Source of the DNA: Fidelibacterota bacterium
GTDB lineage: Bacteria > Fidelibacterota > UBA8477 > JABMPR01
DNA length: 64,000 nt
Assembly (NCBI GenBank): GCA_016784025.1
Contig: JADHVL010000018.1
Location: 1 to 64,000, forward strand
Reading direction: 5' to 3'
The translations under genes were made by a program, and so were the position numbers. Below are positions 1 through 8,789 of the stretch, one piece after another; position 1 is the stretch's first letter, and the number at the start of each line of letters is the position of its first letter. The notes beneath the pieces were generated by a model that searched no databases, was not told where the DNA came from, and saw nothing but the letters and a program-made list of their open reading frames with translations.

Positions 1-89
1 TTTTTGAGGGGCAGGATATAACGTACCATCTTTTTATGGGTACGTGTCTTTCCGCGTACTTTATCTCCAAATGCTTGTGCTTTAGCCAT
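1..89 (-). CDS. N-terminus of an unidentified small basic protein (cut by window edge)
   Basis: An ATG at 89 on the minus strand is preceded by a strong GGAGG ribosome-binding site about seven bases upstream, and the frame stays open to the window edge, giving 29 residues. The visible part starts MAKAQAFGDKVRGK and is rich in Lys, Arg and His, as in small nucleic-acid or ribosome-associated proteins. I do not recognise the family. It lies upstream of the thioredoxin gene at 165-659 on the same strand but is transcribed away from it after a 75-base gap, so the two could be co-transcribed. The start is well supported; the function is unknown. Confidence 0.55.
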   Translation of the reverse strand, partial: MAKAQAFGDKVRGKTRTHKKMVRYILPLK

Positions 90-164
90 AGTCTTTCCTC
101 CAGTCCTTTAGCGGGGCGAAACTAAACGACAGTCACGCCTATTGCAAATAATTTTGTGCAGCGC

Positions 165-659
165 TTACTTGAAAGACAGAATATCCTTCTCAAAGACTTT
201 GTGATCGGTATAGCCAACATACTTACGTTGAATATTGAAATCTTTATCAATAACAAAGGTTGTAGGTATGCTGCGTACACCACCATAGGCCTGTACAACA
301 CTGCCATCACCATACACGATAGGGTAATTAATGTTCATTTTCTCAGCAAAGGGAACCACAACTTTTGCACCACCACGATCCAGAGAAATGCCCAGGACTA
401 CCACATCATCTTCGTAATCATCCTGAAGTTTTATAAAACTGGGAATTTCCATTTTACAGGGACCACACCAGGTAGCCCAGAAGTCCAAGATGATAATCTT
501 ACCTTTATAATCAGATAGCGAAACTTTCTGTCCATTAAGATCAGTGAGGGTAAAATCTGGAGCACTTTGAGCAGATACGGATGTTGTACCTATCATAAAG
601 ATACCAAAAATTACAAAGAGGATGGCGGCTGAGCTGGCGATAATTTTATTTTTTTTCAT
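165..659 (-). CDS. TlpA/ResA-like periplasmic thioredoxin-fold protein
   Basis: The protein has 164 residues from the chosen start. It opens with a Lys-rich N-terminus, a hydrophobic segment (about 6-24) and a likely signal-peptidase site after VSA (about 30), so export to the periplasm is expected. A redoxin domain follows, starting APDFTLTDLNG, with the active site WCGPC at about 64-68. Such proteins reduce or oxidise thiols, for example in cytochrome c maturation or envelope quality control. An upstream in-frame ATG at 704 exists, but the ATG at 659 has an AAGGA site at good spacing and directly begins the signal peptide. The exact substrate cannot be told from sequence. Confidence 0.88.
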   Translation of the reverse strand: MKKNKIIASSAAILFVIFGIFMIGTTSVSAQSAPDFTLTDLNGQKVSLSDYKGKIIILDFWATWCGPCKMEIPSFIKLQDDYEDDVVVLGISLDRGGAKVVVPFAEKMNINYPIVYGDGSVVQAYGGVRSIPTTFVIDKDFNIQRKYVGYTDHKVFEKDILSFK

Positions 660-855
660 TCTATTCCTTCTTTCGTTGTTGCTCTTAGAGCGATTATCAC
701 CCATCGAGTTACAAATTACTGCGATGAATATGGCTTTATAATCCCTTCTTTCACATTATGTTTCTCCGCAATTGCTCGAAAACTGTTTAAATGTCAGCCA
801 GCAGTCAATTTCAAGCACCTCGAGTCTGTTTTTGAAGAAGAAGGGGAACACTTAT

Positions 856-2892
856 ATGAGTCCCAGGAAAATTATCCTGATTTTGGTTGCTATCACCATG
901 ATGGTAGCCTGTAGCAATAATTCGGAGTTGGTAAAAGATATGACATCAAGTAAAAAAGATATGGCCGCTATTGATGAAAAATTGGGGCTTAGTCGAATTC
1001 AAGATGAAGTGATTTTTCGTCTATTTGCGCCGGGAGAAGACCAGGTAAACCTGGTTCTTTTTAAAAAATATGATGACGATAGAGGTGAAAACCTCGCCAT
1101 GCTCAAAAAGAGCAATGGTGTCTGGGAAGTAAGTGTTCCCAATGATAAGCTCACAAAATTTTATGCCTATTCAACTTCTGGTTCTGAGGGTATCATTATT
1201 CCAGATCCATATTCTCAGGCAGTAGTTAGGCAGAATCATTTCAAGTATCCCAGCAAATCTGTCATTTTACCCCAGGACAATTTTGATTGGCAGGGAGACG
1301 AGGTAACCTCTGCTGCAATGGGAGATCTCGTGATTCTTGAAGCCCACCTCAGAGATATGACGGTTCATCCAACATCTGGCGCCCGGCAGCCAGGCACATA
1401 TAAGGGCTTTGTCGAATCGACCCAAAAGGGCGGCATTGTTCATTTGAAAGATATGGGATACAATGCGGTAGAATTTTTACCTCTCCAGGAGTTCGGAAAT
1501 ATTGAAATAGATTATAAGAATTCAGAACTCAGCACCTGGAATGACTGGAATCCATACGAAGCCAATCACTGGGGCTATATGACCTCATTTTTCTTTGCTC
1601 CAGAAATTTATTACGGATCAGATGGTGTCAAGGACCGGGGGATCTGGATTGGACAGGATGGACGAGCAGTCAATGAAATGAAAGAAATGGTGCGGGCTCT
1701 GCATAAGGAAGGCATATCAGTCATCCTGGATGTGGTCTATAATCATGTCTCCCAATATGATGACAATCCATTTAAACTCATTAACAAAGACTACTATTTC
1801 AGATTGGATGAGGAAGGGGATTATCTCAGCCATAGTGGTTGTGGGAATGATTTTAAAACCGAAAACAGCATGTCTCGGAAAATGATCATCGAGAGTCTCT
1901 TACACTGGATGAATGAGTATCACATAGATGGTTTTCGTTTTGATCTGGCTACAATGATCGATCTGGAAACAGTAGATGCTATTACAGCTGCCACTCAAGC
2001 AGTAAATCCCAATGTAATTCTCATTGGTGAACCCTGGGGCGGAGGCGGATATAATCCAAGTGAGCTGGCGGATCATGGCTGGGCCTCCTGGAATGATCAT
2101 TTCCGCAATAGCATCAAAGGCCGGAACCCTCGTGAAAATGATTCGGGTTTTATTTTTGGTAGGCTCTGGGATGGAAATGATACCGAACATTACAAAAAAC
2201 TCATGCGTGGCTATTTACAAAGTGAGGGTGGACATTTTAAGGATCCCTCACAAAGCGTGAATTATCTGGAAAGTCATGATGACAATACCATGGGTGATTT
2301 TATCCGTTTGTCTCTCGGCAAGGTTGGAGCAGATGAAAAGGTCACCAGAGCCCAGGTTGCTCGATTGTCACCAGAAGAGCTGACCATACATAAATTGGCG
2401 GCCTTGAATCTTTTGACCAGTCAAGGTCCAGTTATGATAGCCCAGGGGCAAAGCTGGGGTCGGGCCAAGGTGATTGCCAACAGTGTTGGAAATGATCCGA
2501 ATATGGGCCACCTCGATCATAATTCTTATGAGAAAGATGATGAAACCAACTGGTTGAATTGGGAGGAAAAAGATCTCAATCAAGATCTTGTTGATTACTA
2601 CCGCGGATTGGTTGCCATCCGTAACAAATATTCTGAAATTAGAAATGCGACTACCGGCTACCGCCAATTTATTGATGGTTCCAATAAACTTTCATTTGGT
2701 GTTGCCATGGGAGATGACACCAAGATACTGGTGTTATTGAATGCCAATAAGAAATCTGTTTCTAAATTCTCCTTACCTCCAGGGAGCTGGACCATTTTAG
2801 CTGATGCAAATCAGGTATACGCTGAAGGTCATGGAACCATGGAGAAAGTAGCAAAAGTACCTGAGCAATCAGGACTCATCCTCGTTCAATAG
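856..2892 (+). CDS. GH13 alpha-glucan hydrolase lipoprotein (pullulanase/debranching-like)
   Basis: A secreted alpha-amylase-family lipoprotein of 678 residues. The start at 856 is preceded by AAGGGG and begins a lipoprotein signal (MVAC, lipidated Cys about 19). An N-terminal CBM48-like beta domain (about 50-130) precedes a (beta/alpha)8 barrel with all four GH13 blocks: DVVYNHV (about 292), GFRFDLA with the nucleophile Asp (about 362), GEPWG with the acid Glu (about 392) and ESHDD (about 472). The layout matches type I pullulanase, isoamylase or glycogen-debranching enzymes that cut alpha-1,6 bonds, but the classical pullulanase motif YNWGYDP is replaced by NHWGYM. The substrate is therefore uncertain. 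It probably sits on the cell surface or faces the periplasm. yjbQ follows 7 bases later. Confidence 0.9.
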   Translation: MSPRKIILILVAITMMVACSNNSELVKDMTSSKKDMAAIDEKLGLSRIQDEVIFRLFAPGEDQVNLVLFKKYDDDRGENLAMLKKSNGVWEVSVPNDKLTKFYAYSTSGSEGIIIPDPYSQAVVRQNHFKYPSKSVILPQDNFDWQGDEVTSAAMGDLVILEAHLRDMTVHPTSGARQPGTYKGFVESTQKGGIVHLKDMGYNAVEFLPLQEFGNIEIDYKNSELSTWNDWNPYEANHWGYMTSFFFAPEIYYGSDGVKDRGIWIGQDGRAVNEMKEMVRALHKEGISVILDVVYNHVSQYDDNPFKLINKDYYFRLDEEGDYLSHSGCGNDFKTENSMSRKMIIESLLHWMNEYHIDGFRFDLATMIDLETVDAITAATQAVNPNVILIGEPWGGGGYNPSELADHGWASWNDHFRNSIKGRNPRENDSGFIFGRLWDGNDTEHYKKLMRGYLQSEGGHFKDPSQSVNYLESHDDNTMGDFIRLSLGKVGADEKVTRAQVARLSPEELTIHKLAALNLLTSQGPVMIAQGQSWGRAKVIANSVGNDPNMGHLDHNSYEKDDETNWLNWEEKDLNQDLVDYYRGLVAIRNKYSEIRNATTGYRQFIDGSNKLSFGVAMGDDTKILVLLNANKKSVSKFSLPPGSWTILADANQVYAEGHGTMEKVAKVPEQSGLILVQ

Positions 2893-2899
2893 GTGATCT

Positions 2900-3322
2900 A
2901 TGAAATCGACTACCAAATATCTTCATTTCAATGTTCCGGAGCGAATGGGCTTTGTCAACATCACCAGAGATGTTGCATCCATTGTTCATGAGAGTGGTGT
3001 GCAGGAAGGGCTTTGTTTAGTAAATGCCATGCATATTACCGCATCAGTTTTTATCAATGATGAAGAATCCGGATTGAAGGAAGATTACAAACGCTGGTTG
3101 GAGTGGCTTGCTCCTTTTGACGCCAGTCCCGAGCGCTATCATCATAATCGCACTGGTGAGGATAATGGAGATGCCCATCATAAACGTCAGATTATGGGAC
3201 GTGAAGTAGTTGTTGCCATTACCAAAGGTCGTCTGGATTTTGGCACCTGGGAACAGATTTTCTATGGTGAATTTGATGGCAGACGCGAGAAGCGCGTTCT
3301 GGTAAAAATTATTGGTGAGTGA
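2900..3322 (+). CDS. YjbQ/UPF0047 family protein
   Basis: A 140-residue single-domain protein of the YjbQ (UPF0047) family. Family features seen are the early beta strand, the central segment [15 protein letters not shown], the region [12 protein letters not shown], a His-rich stretch ([18 protein letters not shown]) and the closing [14 protein letters not shown]. Some homologues have weak thiamine-phosphate synthase activity and the family is often labelled secondary thiamine-phosphate synthase; the physiological role is unsettled. The gene starts 7 bases after the GH13 gene, so the two are likely co-transcribed although no functional link is evident. Length is normal for the family. Confidence 0.9.
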   Translation: MKSTTKYLHFNVPERMGFVNITRDVASIVHESGVQEGLCLVNAMHITASVFINDEESGLKEDYKRWLEWLAPFDASPERYHHNRTGEDNGDAHHKRQIMGREVVVAITKGRLDFGTWEQIFYGEFDGRREKRVLVKIIGE

Positions 3323-3325
3323 TTT

Positions 3326-3500
3326 AGAAGTTAGAAGTTAGAAGTTAGAAGTTAGAAGTTTAAAGTTAAAAGTTAAAAGTTAAAAGTTAGAAGTTAGAAG
3401 TTAGAAGTTAGAAGTTAGAAGTTAGAAGTTAGAAGTTAGAAGTTAGAAGTTAGAAGTTAAAAGTTAAAAGTTAAAAGTTTGGAGTTAAAAGTTTGGAGTT
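3326..3500. repeat. 25-unit heptanucleotide tandem repeat (consensus AGAAGTT)
   Basis: Exactly 175 bases can be read as 25 consecutive 7-base units without a register slip. Units 1-5 are AGAAGTT, unit 6 is TAAAGTT, 7-9 are AAAAGTT, 10-19 are AGAAGTT, 20-22 are AAAAGTT, 23 is TGGAGTT, 24 is AAAAGTT and 25 is TGGAGTT. The AGTT core never varies. The array lies a few bases after the yjbQ stop codon, between convergent genes, and encodes nothing obvious. Clustering of the variant units suggests expansion by slippage or unequal exchange in blocks. Confidence 0.97.
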
Positions 3501-3678
3501 ATGCTTACAACAAAGTGTTGCTCAGAGAATAGTTACTCCTCACCGATCAAAGCCTACCCAACATTAAACTCAAGAACTCATTACCTCAGGCCCACCCTTC
3601 GAGTCGTTCACTCCGTTCACCCTCAGGGAGACAAGACTTCCAAATCCCTCGAACCCAAAAACCCAAGAACCCATTAAC
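3501..3678. other. Non-coding remainder of convergent intergenic region
   Basis: No gene was found between the heptamer array and the SGNH hydrolase stop. Around 3595-3640 lies a stretch with short inverted parts (GAGTCGTTCACTC and a following TTCACCCTCAGGGAG) that resembles dispersed intergenic repeats in environmental bacterial genomes, plus phrases with repeated AAGAACCC/AAGAACTC words (3568-3673). No clear stem-loop with a T-run is seen, so termination of yjbQ here cannot be assigned. Confidence 0.45.
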
Positions 3679-4374
3679 TTATAGCCCCAATTCTTCCTTA
3701 ACTACCTTGGTCCACAGAGCATAACCCACTTCATTCATGTGCAAGCCATCATGTCCAAAAATATCTGGACGAGGGGTGCCATCTTCACCTAGCATGGGTG
3801 TAAACACATCAATATAATATAGATTCTCTACCTCCTCAGTACGTGCCTTGATCAGGGCGTTGGCCTTGGCCATATTTTCTAAATAATCAATACGGGCTAA
3901 ACTGGGCTTAATGGAGATAAAAAAGATGGGTTTCCTGGGCCACTTTTCAAGCACCTCTGAAACGAAAGTATTGTAGTCGCGAAGTACTATTTCAGGTGTC
4001 TTTCCAGCTGCGATATCGTTGTCTCCTTCGTAGACAAGAATAGCGTTGGGACGGTAGGGGAATACGATATCGTCCATGAAATAAATCAAGTCCGACATGT
4101 GAGATCCGCCAAATCCGCGGTTGAGCACATTAAGTTCAGGAAAGTCGACGCTTAGTGTTTTCCAACCCCGGATACTGGAACTGCCCACAAAAAGTACTGA
4201 ATTTGGGCGAGGTTTTTTTAATGAATCAGCAGATTTAAATTCTGCTATTGCTTCAGAAAAACGTTGGGGATCAACCATCACTTCTGGAGTTGCAGTGGGC
4301 GTCGGACCACAGTTGAAAATAAAGCTGGTGATGACAATCAGACTTAAGGCAATGGGGCTTATAACTTTTTTCAT
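3679..4374 (-). CDS. SGNH/GDSL-family hydrolase lipoprotein
   Basis: A 231-residue lipoprotein: the signal peptide ends IFNC with the lipidated Cys at about 22, followed by a Pro/Thr linker. The SGNH blocks are all present: FVGSSSIRGW with the nucleophile Ser (about 65-66), NRGFGGSH (Gly, about 89), YEGDND (Asn, about 119) and HDGLH with the Asp/His pair (about 209 and 212). These enzymes hydrolyse esters of lipids, acetylated sugars or peptidoglycan acetyl groups; the substrate is not predictable here. The gene stands alone on the minus strand, 75 bases downstream of the esterase gene, and could be the last gene of that run. Confidence 0.88.
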   Translation of the reverse strand: MKKVISPIALSLIVITSFIFNCGPTPTATPEVMVDPQRFSEAIAEFKSADSLKKPRPNSVLFVGSSSIRGWKTLSVDFPELNVLNRGFGGSHMSDLIYFMDDIVFPYRPNAILVYEGDNDIAAGKTPEIVLRDYNTFVSEVLEKWPRKPIFFISIKPSLARIDYLENMAKANALIKARTEEVENLYYIDVFTPMLGEDGTPRPDIFGHDGLHMNEVGYALWTKVVKEELGL

Positions 4375-4449
4375 GGTATTTCTCGCTTATTGAGTGCTAA
4401 AACATAACAAAAAATTGTGCTTAAAATATGCAGGAGGGAGTGCTGACAA

Positions 4450-5211
4450 TCAACTTATAAAATCCAAAACCAATGTGGACAGCGCATCCGGTTTGTCCGC
4501 ATGCAACCAGTGTCCCGCCCCCTCAATAGTCTGCAATTGAGCGAGGGGAAAATATTGTAGAATTTCCGCAGAGAGCGATGGCTCCAGATAATCTGAATTT
4601 TCTCCTCGGAGAAAAAGGACTGAACCGATAAAGGATTGATCCAGCTCCAGATTCATTGTCAGGTCGCTGTAATGCTCCAACAGGGCATCCCGATTGAATT
4701 TCCAGGCCAGGCTACCGTCTAGTTTCCTCAGGATGTTTTTAAGCAGAAATTGCTGAATGGGAGGGGATTCAATGAGGCTTTGCAGCTCTTTTTTAATTTG
4801 ATCCCGGCTGGTGAATTCATCTGGATTAATTTCTGATAGCGCCTTCAGAATGAATTCATGTTTCCCTTCCACACGATCCATCCCAATATCCAGAACCGTT
4901 AAACTGTTGACCATATCTGGATAGAGGGAAGCAAAGCGCATTCCCACCTTACCACCCATGGAGTGCCCTACAATATGGACATGTTCAAGTCGTTCCTGAG
5001 TAATGAACTGGTGGAGGTCCTGTGTCAGCTCTGTATAGTCCATGGCAGATTCATGGGGTGAACTTCCATGGTTACGCTGATCCAATGTGAAAACTTGAAA
5101 TGATTGACCCCAACGACGAGCCAGGGTGTGCCAATTGTCAGAGGAACCAAAAAGACCGTGCAAGATGATAAGGGGTTCACCTACACCATATTTTCGGTAA
5201 TGGAGTCTCAT
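4450..5211 (-). CDS. Alpha/beta hydrolase, YbfF-like esterase
   Basis: A 253-residue cytoplasmic alpha/beta-fold hydrolase. Seen are the oxyanion-hole loop HGLFGSSDNW (about 18-27), DQRNHGSSPH (about 44-53), the nucleophile elbow GHSMGG (Ser about 84) and the C-terminal catalytic His in GAGHWLHADKP. The pattern matches YbfF/ABHD11-type short acyl esterases. The reading frame is open further upstream, but the true start is the ATG at 5211, which overlaps the stop of the MOSC gene as ATGA (translational coupling); the upstream part is just the MOSC gene in another frame. The natural substrate is unknown. Confidence 0.9.
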   Translation of the reverse strand: MRLHYRKYGVGEPLIILHGLFGSSDNWHTLARRWGQSFQVFTLDQRNHGSSPHESAMDYTELTQDLHQFITQERLEHVHIVGHSMGGKVGMRFASLYPDMVNSLTVLDIGMDRVEGKHEFILKALSEINPDEFTSRDQIKKELQSLIESPPIQQFLLKNILRKLDGSLAWKFNRDALLEHYSDLTMNLELDQSFIGSVLFLRGENSDYLEPSLSAEILQYFPLAQLQTIEGAGHWLHADKPDALSTLVLDFIS

Positions 5212-6008
5212 TCTATGATTAGAATGGGATCGTTGAGATGCACGCTCCCTGTACTTAGCGCAACGAGATTCATGCCGAACATGACCTTCCCATCCTGCTT
5301 TCGATAGGTTGCCAGAGTCTTCAGGGGTTCTTTGGATGCAGCGCCGGTTTTTTGATCGATGGTTGTGACCTGACAACGAGCACAAGGTTTTACCACTAAA
5401 AATTCCACTTCCCCAATTCTGATTTTTTTCCACTGATCTTCAGCAAATGCTTCAAAGCCGCTCACCACCAGATTGGATCGAAATCTATCCATGGGAACAG
5501 GGCTTGTTAATCGACTATTGAGGTCATCCAGGGATGCCTGGGAAGTGAGAAGGTAGGGATAGCCATCGGCGAAACTGACTTCAAATGAGCGGTCTTGTGG
5601 AAGATGGTTCTTTATCAGGGGACGGTGTACATCCTCATTCATGTGAATAAGATGAACTTGTTGCTCCAGGACATCGCTAAACCAGTTGTCAGTTTCCTGA
5701 TCCACCCATAAACCATCAACCTTATCCTTCCAGATCATGGCCTGTTGTCGAACATTACTATTAACATTCAAGTGTAGCTTGAGTGAGGATTTGTCAGGGT
5801 ATTTCACCAGGAGGTGGTCGTTGTTCTGAGAGATTTTTATCTGACCCAGTAGAGCTGTTGTGCGTTGGGAGATAAATTTACCTGCTTTATCAATTAGGAG
5901 CCAGCGTCTATCTAGTGGAAAGCCACGATCCAGAACCTCACATGCATGGAGATCAATTCCTGAGCAGGATTTGATGGGGTAAATAGAAATTTGATCCAGT
6001 TTCGGCAT
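5208..6008 (-). CDS. MOSC-domain protein (YcbX/mARC-like)
   Basis: A 266-residue protein with an N-terminal MOSC beta-barrel domain (starts MPKLDQISIYPIKSCSGI) and a C-terminal MOSC domain. The latter carries the conserved Cys of KPCARCQVT at about 207-212, the presumed molybdenum ligand. Relatives (YcbX, mARC) reduce N-hydroxylated compounds using a sulfurated molybdenum cofactor. Unlike E. coli YcbX it lacks a C-terminal 2Fe-2S ferredoxin domain, so a separate electron donor would be needed. It sits 16 bases after ychF and overlaps the esterase start by four bases. Confidence 0.9.
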   Translation of the reverse strand: MPKLDQISIYPIKSCSGIDLHACEVLDRGFPLDRRWLLIDKAGKFISQRTTALLGQIKISQNNDHLLVKYPDKSSLKLHLNVNSNVRQQAMIWKDKVDGLWVDQETDNWFSDVLEQQVHLIHMNEDVHRPLIKNHLPQDRSFEVSFADGYPYLLTSQASLDDLNSRLTSPVPMDRFRSNLVVSGFEAFAEDQWKKIRIGEVEFLVVKPCARCQVTTIDQKTGAASKEPLKTLATYRKQDGKVMFGMNLVALSTGSVHLNDPILIIE

Positions 6009-6024
6009 GCAGTGCTTGCCTTAA

Positions 6025-7125
6025 TTATACGTTAAAGTGGAAGTAGATACAGTCACCTTCTTGAACGATATATTCCTTGCCCTGCAAGGATATCAAGCCC
6101 TTCTCCTTCAAAACCTTCTCAGAACCATGAACCATAAGATCATCATATTTGAAGATGGCCGCTTTGATGAAGCCCTTTTCGAAATCGGTATGAATTTCAG
6201 CAGCAGCTTTGGGGGCAGTTGAACCCTGTTTGATGGTCCAGGCTCTGACTTCTTTTGGACCTGCAGTATAAAATGATTGGAGGTGCAGCAGATCGTATGC
6301 CCGATGGATCAATTTATTTAAACCGGGTTCAACGAGTCCATATTCTTCACAAAAGTCAACTTTTTCCTCATCATCCAGCAGGGCAATTTCCTGCTCAAGC
6401 TTGCCACATAAACGCAGAGCTCCAGCTCCAGTAGATTCTGCATAATCGAACAACCGCTGGGTCAGTGAACCACGTTCTTCAGCTAAAATTTCATCTTCAT
6501 CTACATTCGCCACATAGAGAATGGGTTTCATCGTGAGTAAAAAATAGCCCCTGGTTCGTATGGTTTCATCCTCATCCAGAACCATGCTGCGCACAGGTTT
6601 GATTTCATCGAGGTGATCTCGTATTTTTGTGAGTAAAGCTTCATCCGCCTTGGCACTTTTATCGCCTGATCGAGCCAACTTCGTCACTCGATGGAGCTGT
6701 TTCTCAACAGAATCCAGATCCTTGATGATGAGTTCGCTCTCAATAGTTTCAATATCCCTGATGGGATCAATGGAACCCTCCACGTGGGTGACATTATCAT
6801 CTTCAAAGCAACGCACGACGTGAACGATGGCTGTGACTTCCCGGATATGTCCCAGAAATTGATTCCCCAAACCTTCACCCTTGCTGGCACCTCTGACCAG
6901 ACCAGCAATATCCACGAATTCCATGACTGCAGGTGTGGTCTTTTCTGGTTCATAAATTTTTGTCAATACCTGCAACTTTTCGTCAGGAATTGGCACAATA
7001 CCCACATTGGGGTCAATGGTGCAAAAAGGATAATTTTCAGCGGGGATATCTGAAGCAGTCAGTGCATTAAAAACCGTAGATTTACCAACGTTTGGTAATC
7101 CAACAATTCCACAGGTTAAAGCCAT
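6025..7125 (-). CDS. ychF: Redox-regulated ATPase YchF (OLA1 family)
   Basis: A 366-residue P-loop ATPase/GTPase of the Obg/YchF group. It starts MALTCGIVGLPNVGKSTVFN (Walker A at about 8-15) and has the switch motif DIAGLVRGASKGEGLGNQFL. The base-specificity motif reads NVDE rather than NKxD, the known YchF change favouring ATP. A coiled-coil helical insertion lies in the middle and a TGS domain at the C-terminus, with GS..KVLKEKG and the ending IYFHFNV. YchF binds ribosomes and affects translation initiation and oxidative stress response. An AGGAA site precedes the ATG. Full length for the family. Confidence 0.98.
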   Translation of the reverse strand: MALTCGIVGLPNVGKSTVFNALTASDIPAENYPFCTIDPNVGIVPIPDEKLQVLTKIYEPEKTTPAVMEFVDIAGLVRGASKGEGLGNQFLGHIREVTAIVHVVRCFEDDNVTHVEGSIDPIRDIETIESELIIKDLDSVEKQLHRVTKLARSGDKSAKADEALLTKIRDHLDEIKPVRSMVLDEDETIRTRGYFLLTMKPILYVANVDEDEILAEERGSLTQRLFDYAESTGAGALRLCGKLEQEIALLDDEEKVDFCEEYGLVEPGLNKLIHRAYDLLHLQSFYTAGPKEVRAWTIKQGSTAPKAAAEIHTDFEKGFIKAAIFKYDDLMVHGSEKVLKEKGLISLQGKEYIVQEGDCIYFHFNV

Positions 7126-7145
7126 TCTCGTATTCCTAAATTCTC

Positions 7146-8789
7146 TTATCTGTTTAACAATTTATAATCGATGGAAATCTTATGCTTCGGGCGAAATTCA
7201 CCCAGTAAAATGCTTCTGGTCGAAGCAAACCGTTCTCTTTCCATATCCTCCTCAAGTTTGTTTTTGATAGCGTCAAATGGGAGGGGGAATCGTTTGCGCT
7301 CTAATAATTTAACCAGAACCCATTGCTCGTTATATCTCACAGGACCAGCCAGCGTGCCGACGGCGATACTCCTGCTCAGAGCGAATAGGGGGTCGGTTTC
7401 ACCTCCAGCGGTGATCCAAAACATTTTGTCAGCTGGATCTGTCGAAATGTTAGCATCTCGTAGCTTATAGAGTGATCTGCGAGCAACCGTGCTGTCGGAA
7501 AATCCAAAAATCTCAATTTTCAAGCTATCAGGAGCATGGTACTTGCTCAACTTATGGGTATCGTAGTAATTCCGATGGTGATCATCGGTAAATTCAAGTG
7601 TATCTGCTATTAAACCCACATATGTGTCTGCAATTATTTGATCCTGACTATCCTGGACTTCCTCCAAAACATCAGGGTGGTTTTGAAGTCCAAGATCCCG
7701 GGCTTCACGAGCTATCATTTCATCTCTAATAATGTTTGAAGCAGCAACATACAAATTGCTATAGAGGAGAGAACGATCCAAATTCGGTAGCCTTTTTAAA
7801 ATCTCAGCGACTGACCACGATTCCCCATCTACTGTGAGCAAAGTTTCCTGTCTCAGATTGTCAAGGCTGTTTGTTAAGCCTGATAGCTCAAGTGCGGGTC
7901 CAGATTGAGCCCCGCCAGGATTTAAATGGGCAATAACCTTTGGCCAAACCTGTCTGGCAATTTCACGATTGAATTCGATTTTGAAATCTGCCATAAAATC
8001 ATTGAGTACCTGTTTGCCCAGGAGATTTTCGCGACGCTCAAGGATCTTATTGTAGATTAAATCACGATTCTTTTGGTAGTCTTCCTCCGTAACAAAAACT
8101 TCTTCCTGGCTATCATCGATGGATAAAATATGCCAGCCATACTGACTTTTTACAGGTTGGGATATTTGACCTGCACTCAAGCTATATACTGTGTCTTCAA
8201 GAGTCTCGTCCAGATCCCCAAATGTCATCCAGCCCAATGCACCACCATTTTTCGAGAGCATGGTATCCGCGAAAACCTCTTGAGCAAGGGTATAGAAAGA
8301 TTCATCCCCAGATGCTAACCTTCGCGAATACTCCCTGATGTCTTCCTCGGTTTTTGCAAAGAGATGCCTCACGAACAGTCCTTTTTGACCCCGCTTAAAA
8401 CCCCTTCTAAGATCCTCCTCAGTGGGGAGGACCAGTTGGTCCTTAACCCAGGTCCTGTACAACTGACGTGATAAGGCACGATTTTCCACAAGGGTTCTCA
8501 TTCTCACTATATGGGTGCTGGTATCTAAATTCGCTGCTCTACCCTTTTGAGCGAGGATTTTCTGACCGATGAGGAAATTGATCATGTCAGACCGATTTTC
8601 CTCACTGTCGAATTTGTCGCCATATAATAAAACAGGGAGGTATGTACGTTGAAAGCTGGTTTCACTTATTTCAATATTATCCACAGTTGCAACCACCGTG
8701 CGTTTAGCTTCAGGTGCAGACTCTTCTTTAGAGCACGCGATAAACAGAAATGTGAAGACCAGGAGTAGAACAGGAGCTTTTCGGACCAT
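7146..8789 (-). CDS. PpiC/SurA-like peptidyl-prolyl isomerase lipoprotein
   Basis: A 547-residue envelope lipoprotein (lipobox FIAC, Cys about 19). After an N-terminal SurA-like helical region (about 35-130), a parvulin domain spans about 135-235. It contains VRHLFAKTEEDI, NGGALGWMTFGDL and GQISQPVKSQYGWHILSI, the expected PpiC signature. The long C-terminal half (about 240-547) is helical and charged, with a second weak rotamase-like region ending near the C-terminus. The likely role is folding or chaperoning of outer-membrane or secreted proteins in the periplasm. Its start shares one base with the stop of the potassium-channel gene (TAATG), so the two are translationally coupled. Confidence 0.88.
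   Translation of the reverse strand: MVRKAPVLLLVFTFLFIACSKEESAPEAKRTVVATVDNIEISETSFQRTYLPVLLYGDKFDSEENRSDMINFLIGQKILAQKGRAANLDTSTHIVRMRTLVENRALSRQLYRTWVKDQLVLPTEEDLRRGFKRGQKGLFVRHLFAKTEEDIREYSRRLASGDESFYTLAQEVFADTMLSKNGGALGWMTFGDLDETLEDTVYSLSAGQISQPVKSQYGWHILSIDDSQEEVFVTEEDYQKNRDLIYNKILERRENLLGKQVLNDFMADFKIEFNREIARQVWPKVIAHLNPGGAQSGPALELSGLTNSLDNLRQETLLTVDGESWSVAEILKRLPNLDRSLLYSNLYVAASNIIRDEMIAREARDLGLQNHPDVLEEVQDSQDQIIADTYVGLIADTLEFTDDHHRNYYDTHKLSKYHAPDSLKIEIFGFSDSTVARRSLYKLRDANISTDPADKMFWITAGGETDPLFALSRSIAVGTLAGPVRYNEQWVLVKLLERKRFPLPFDAIKNKLEEDMERERFASTRSILLGEFRPKHKISIDYKLLNR

Noticed and set aside
156..518. Plus-strand ORF opposite the thioredoxin gene
   Set aside because: It is a shadow of the thioredoxin gene, which has clear domain motifs, signal peptide and ribosome-binding site.
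3326..3500. CRISPR-like repeat array
   Set aside because: Units are 7 bases, directly abutting, with no spacers and no cas genes nearby.
5212..5433. N-terminal extension of the esterase
   Set aside because: It is the MOSC gene read in another frame; the ATGA overlap at 5208-5211 is the proper start.
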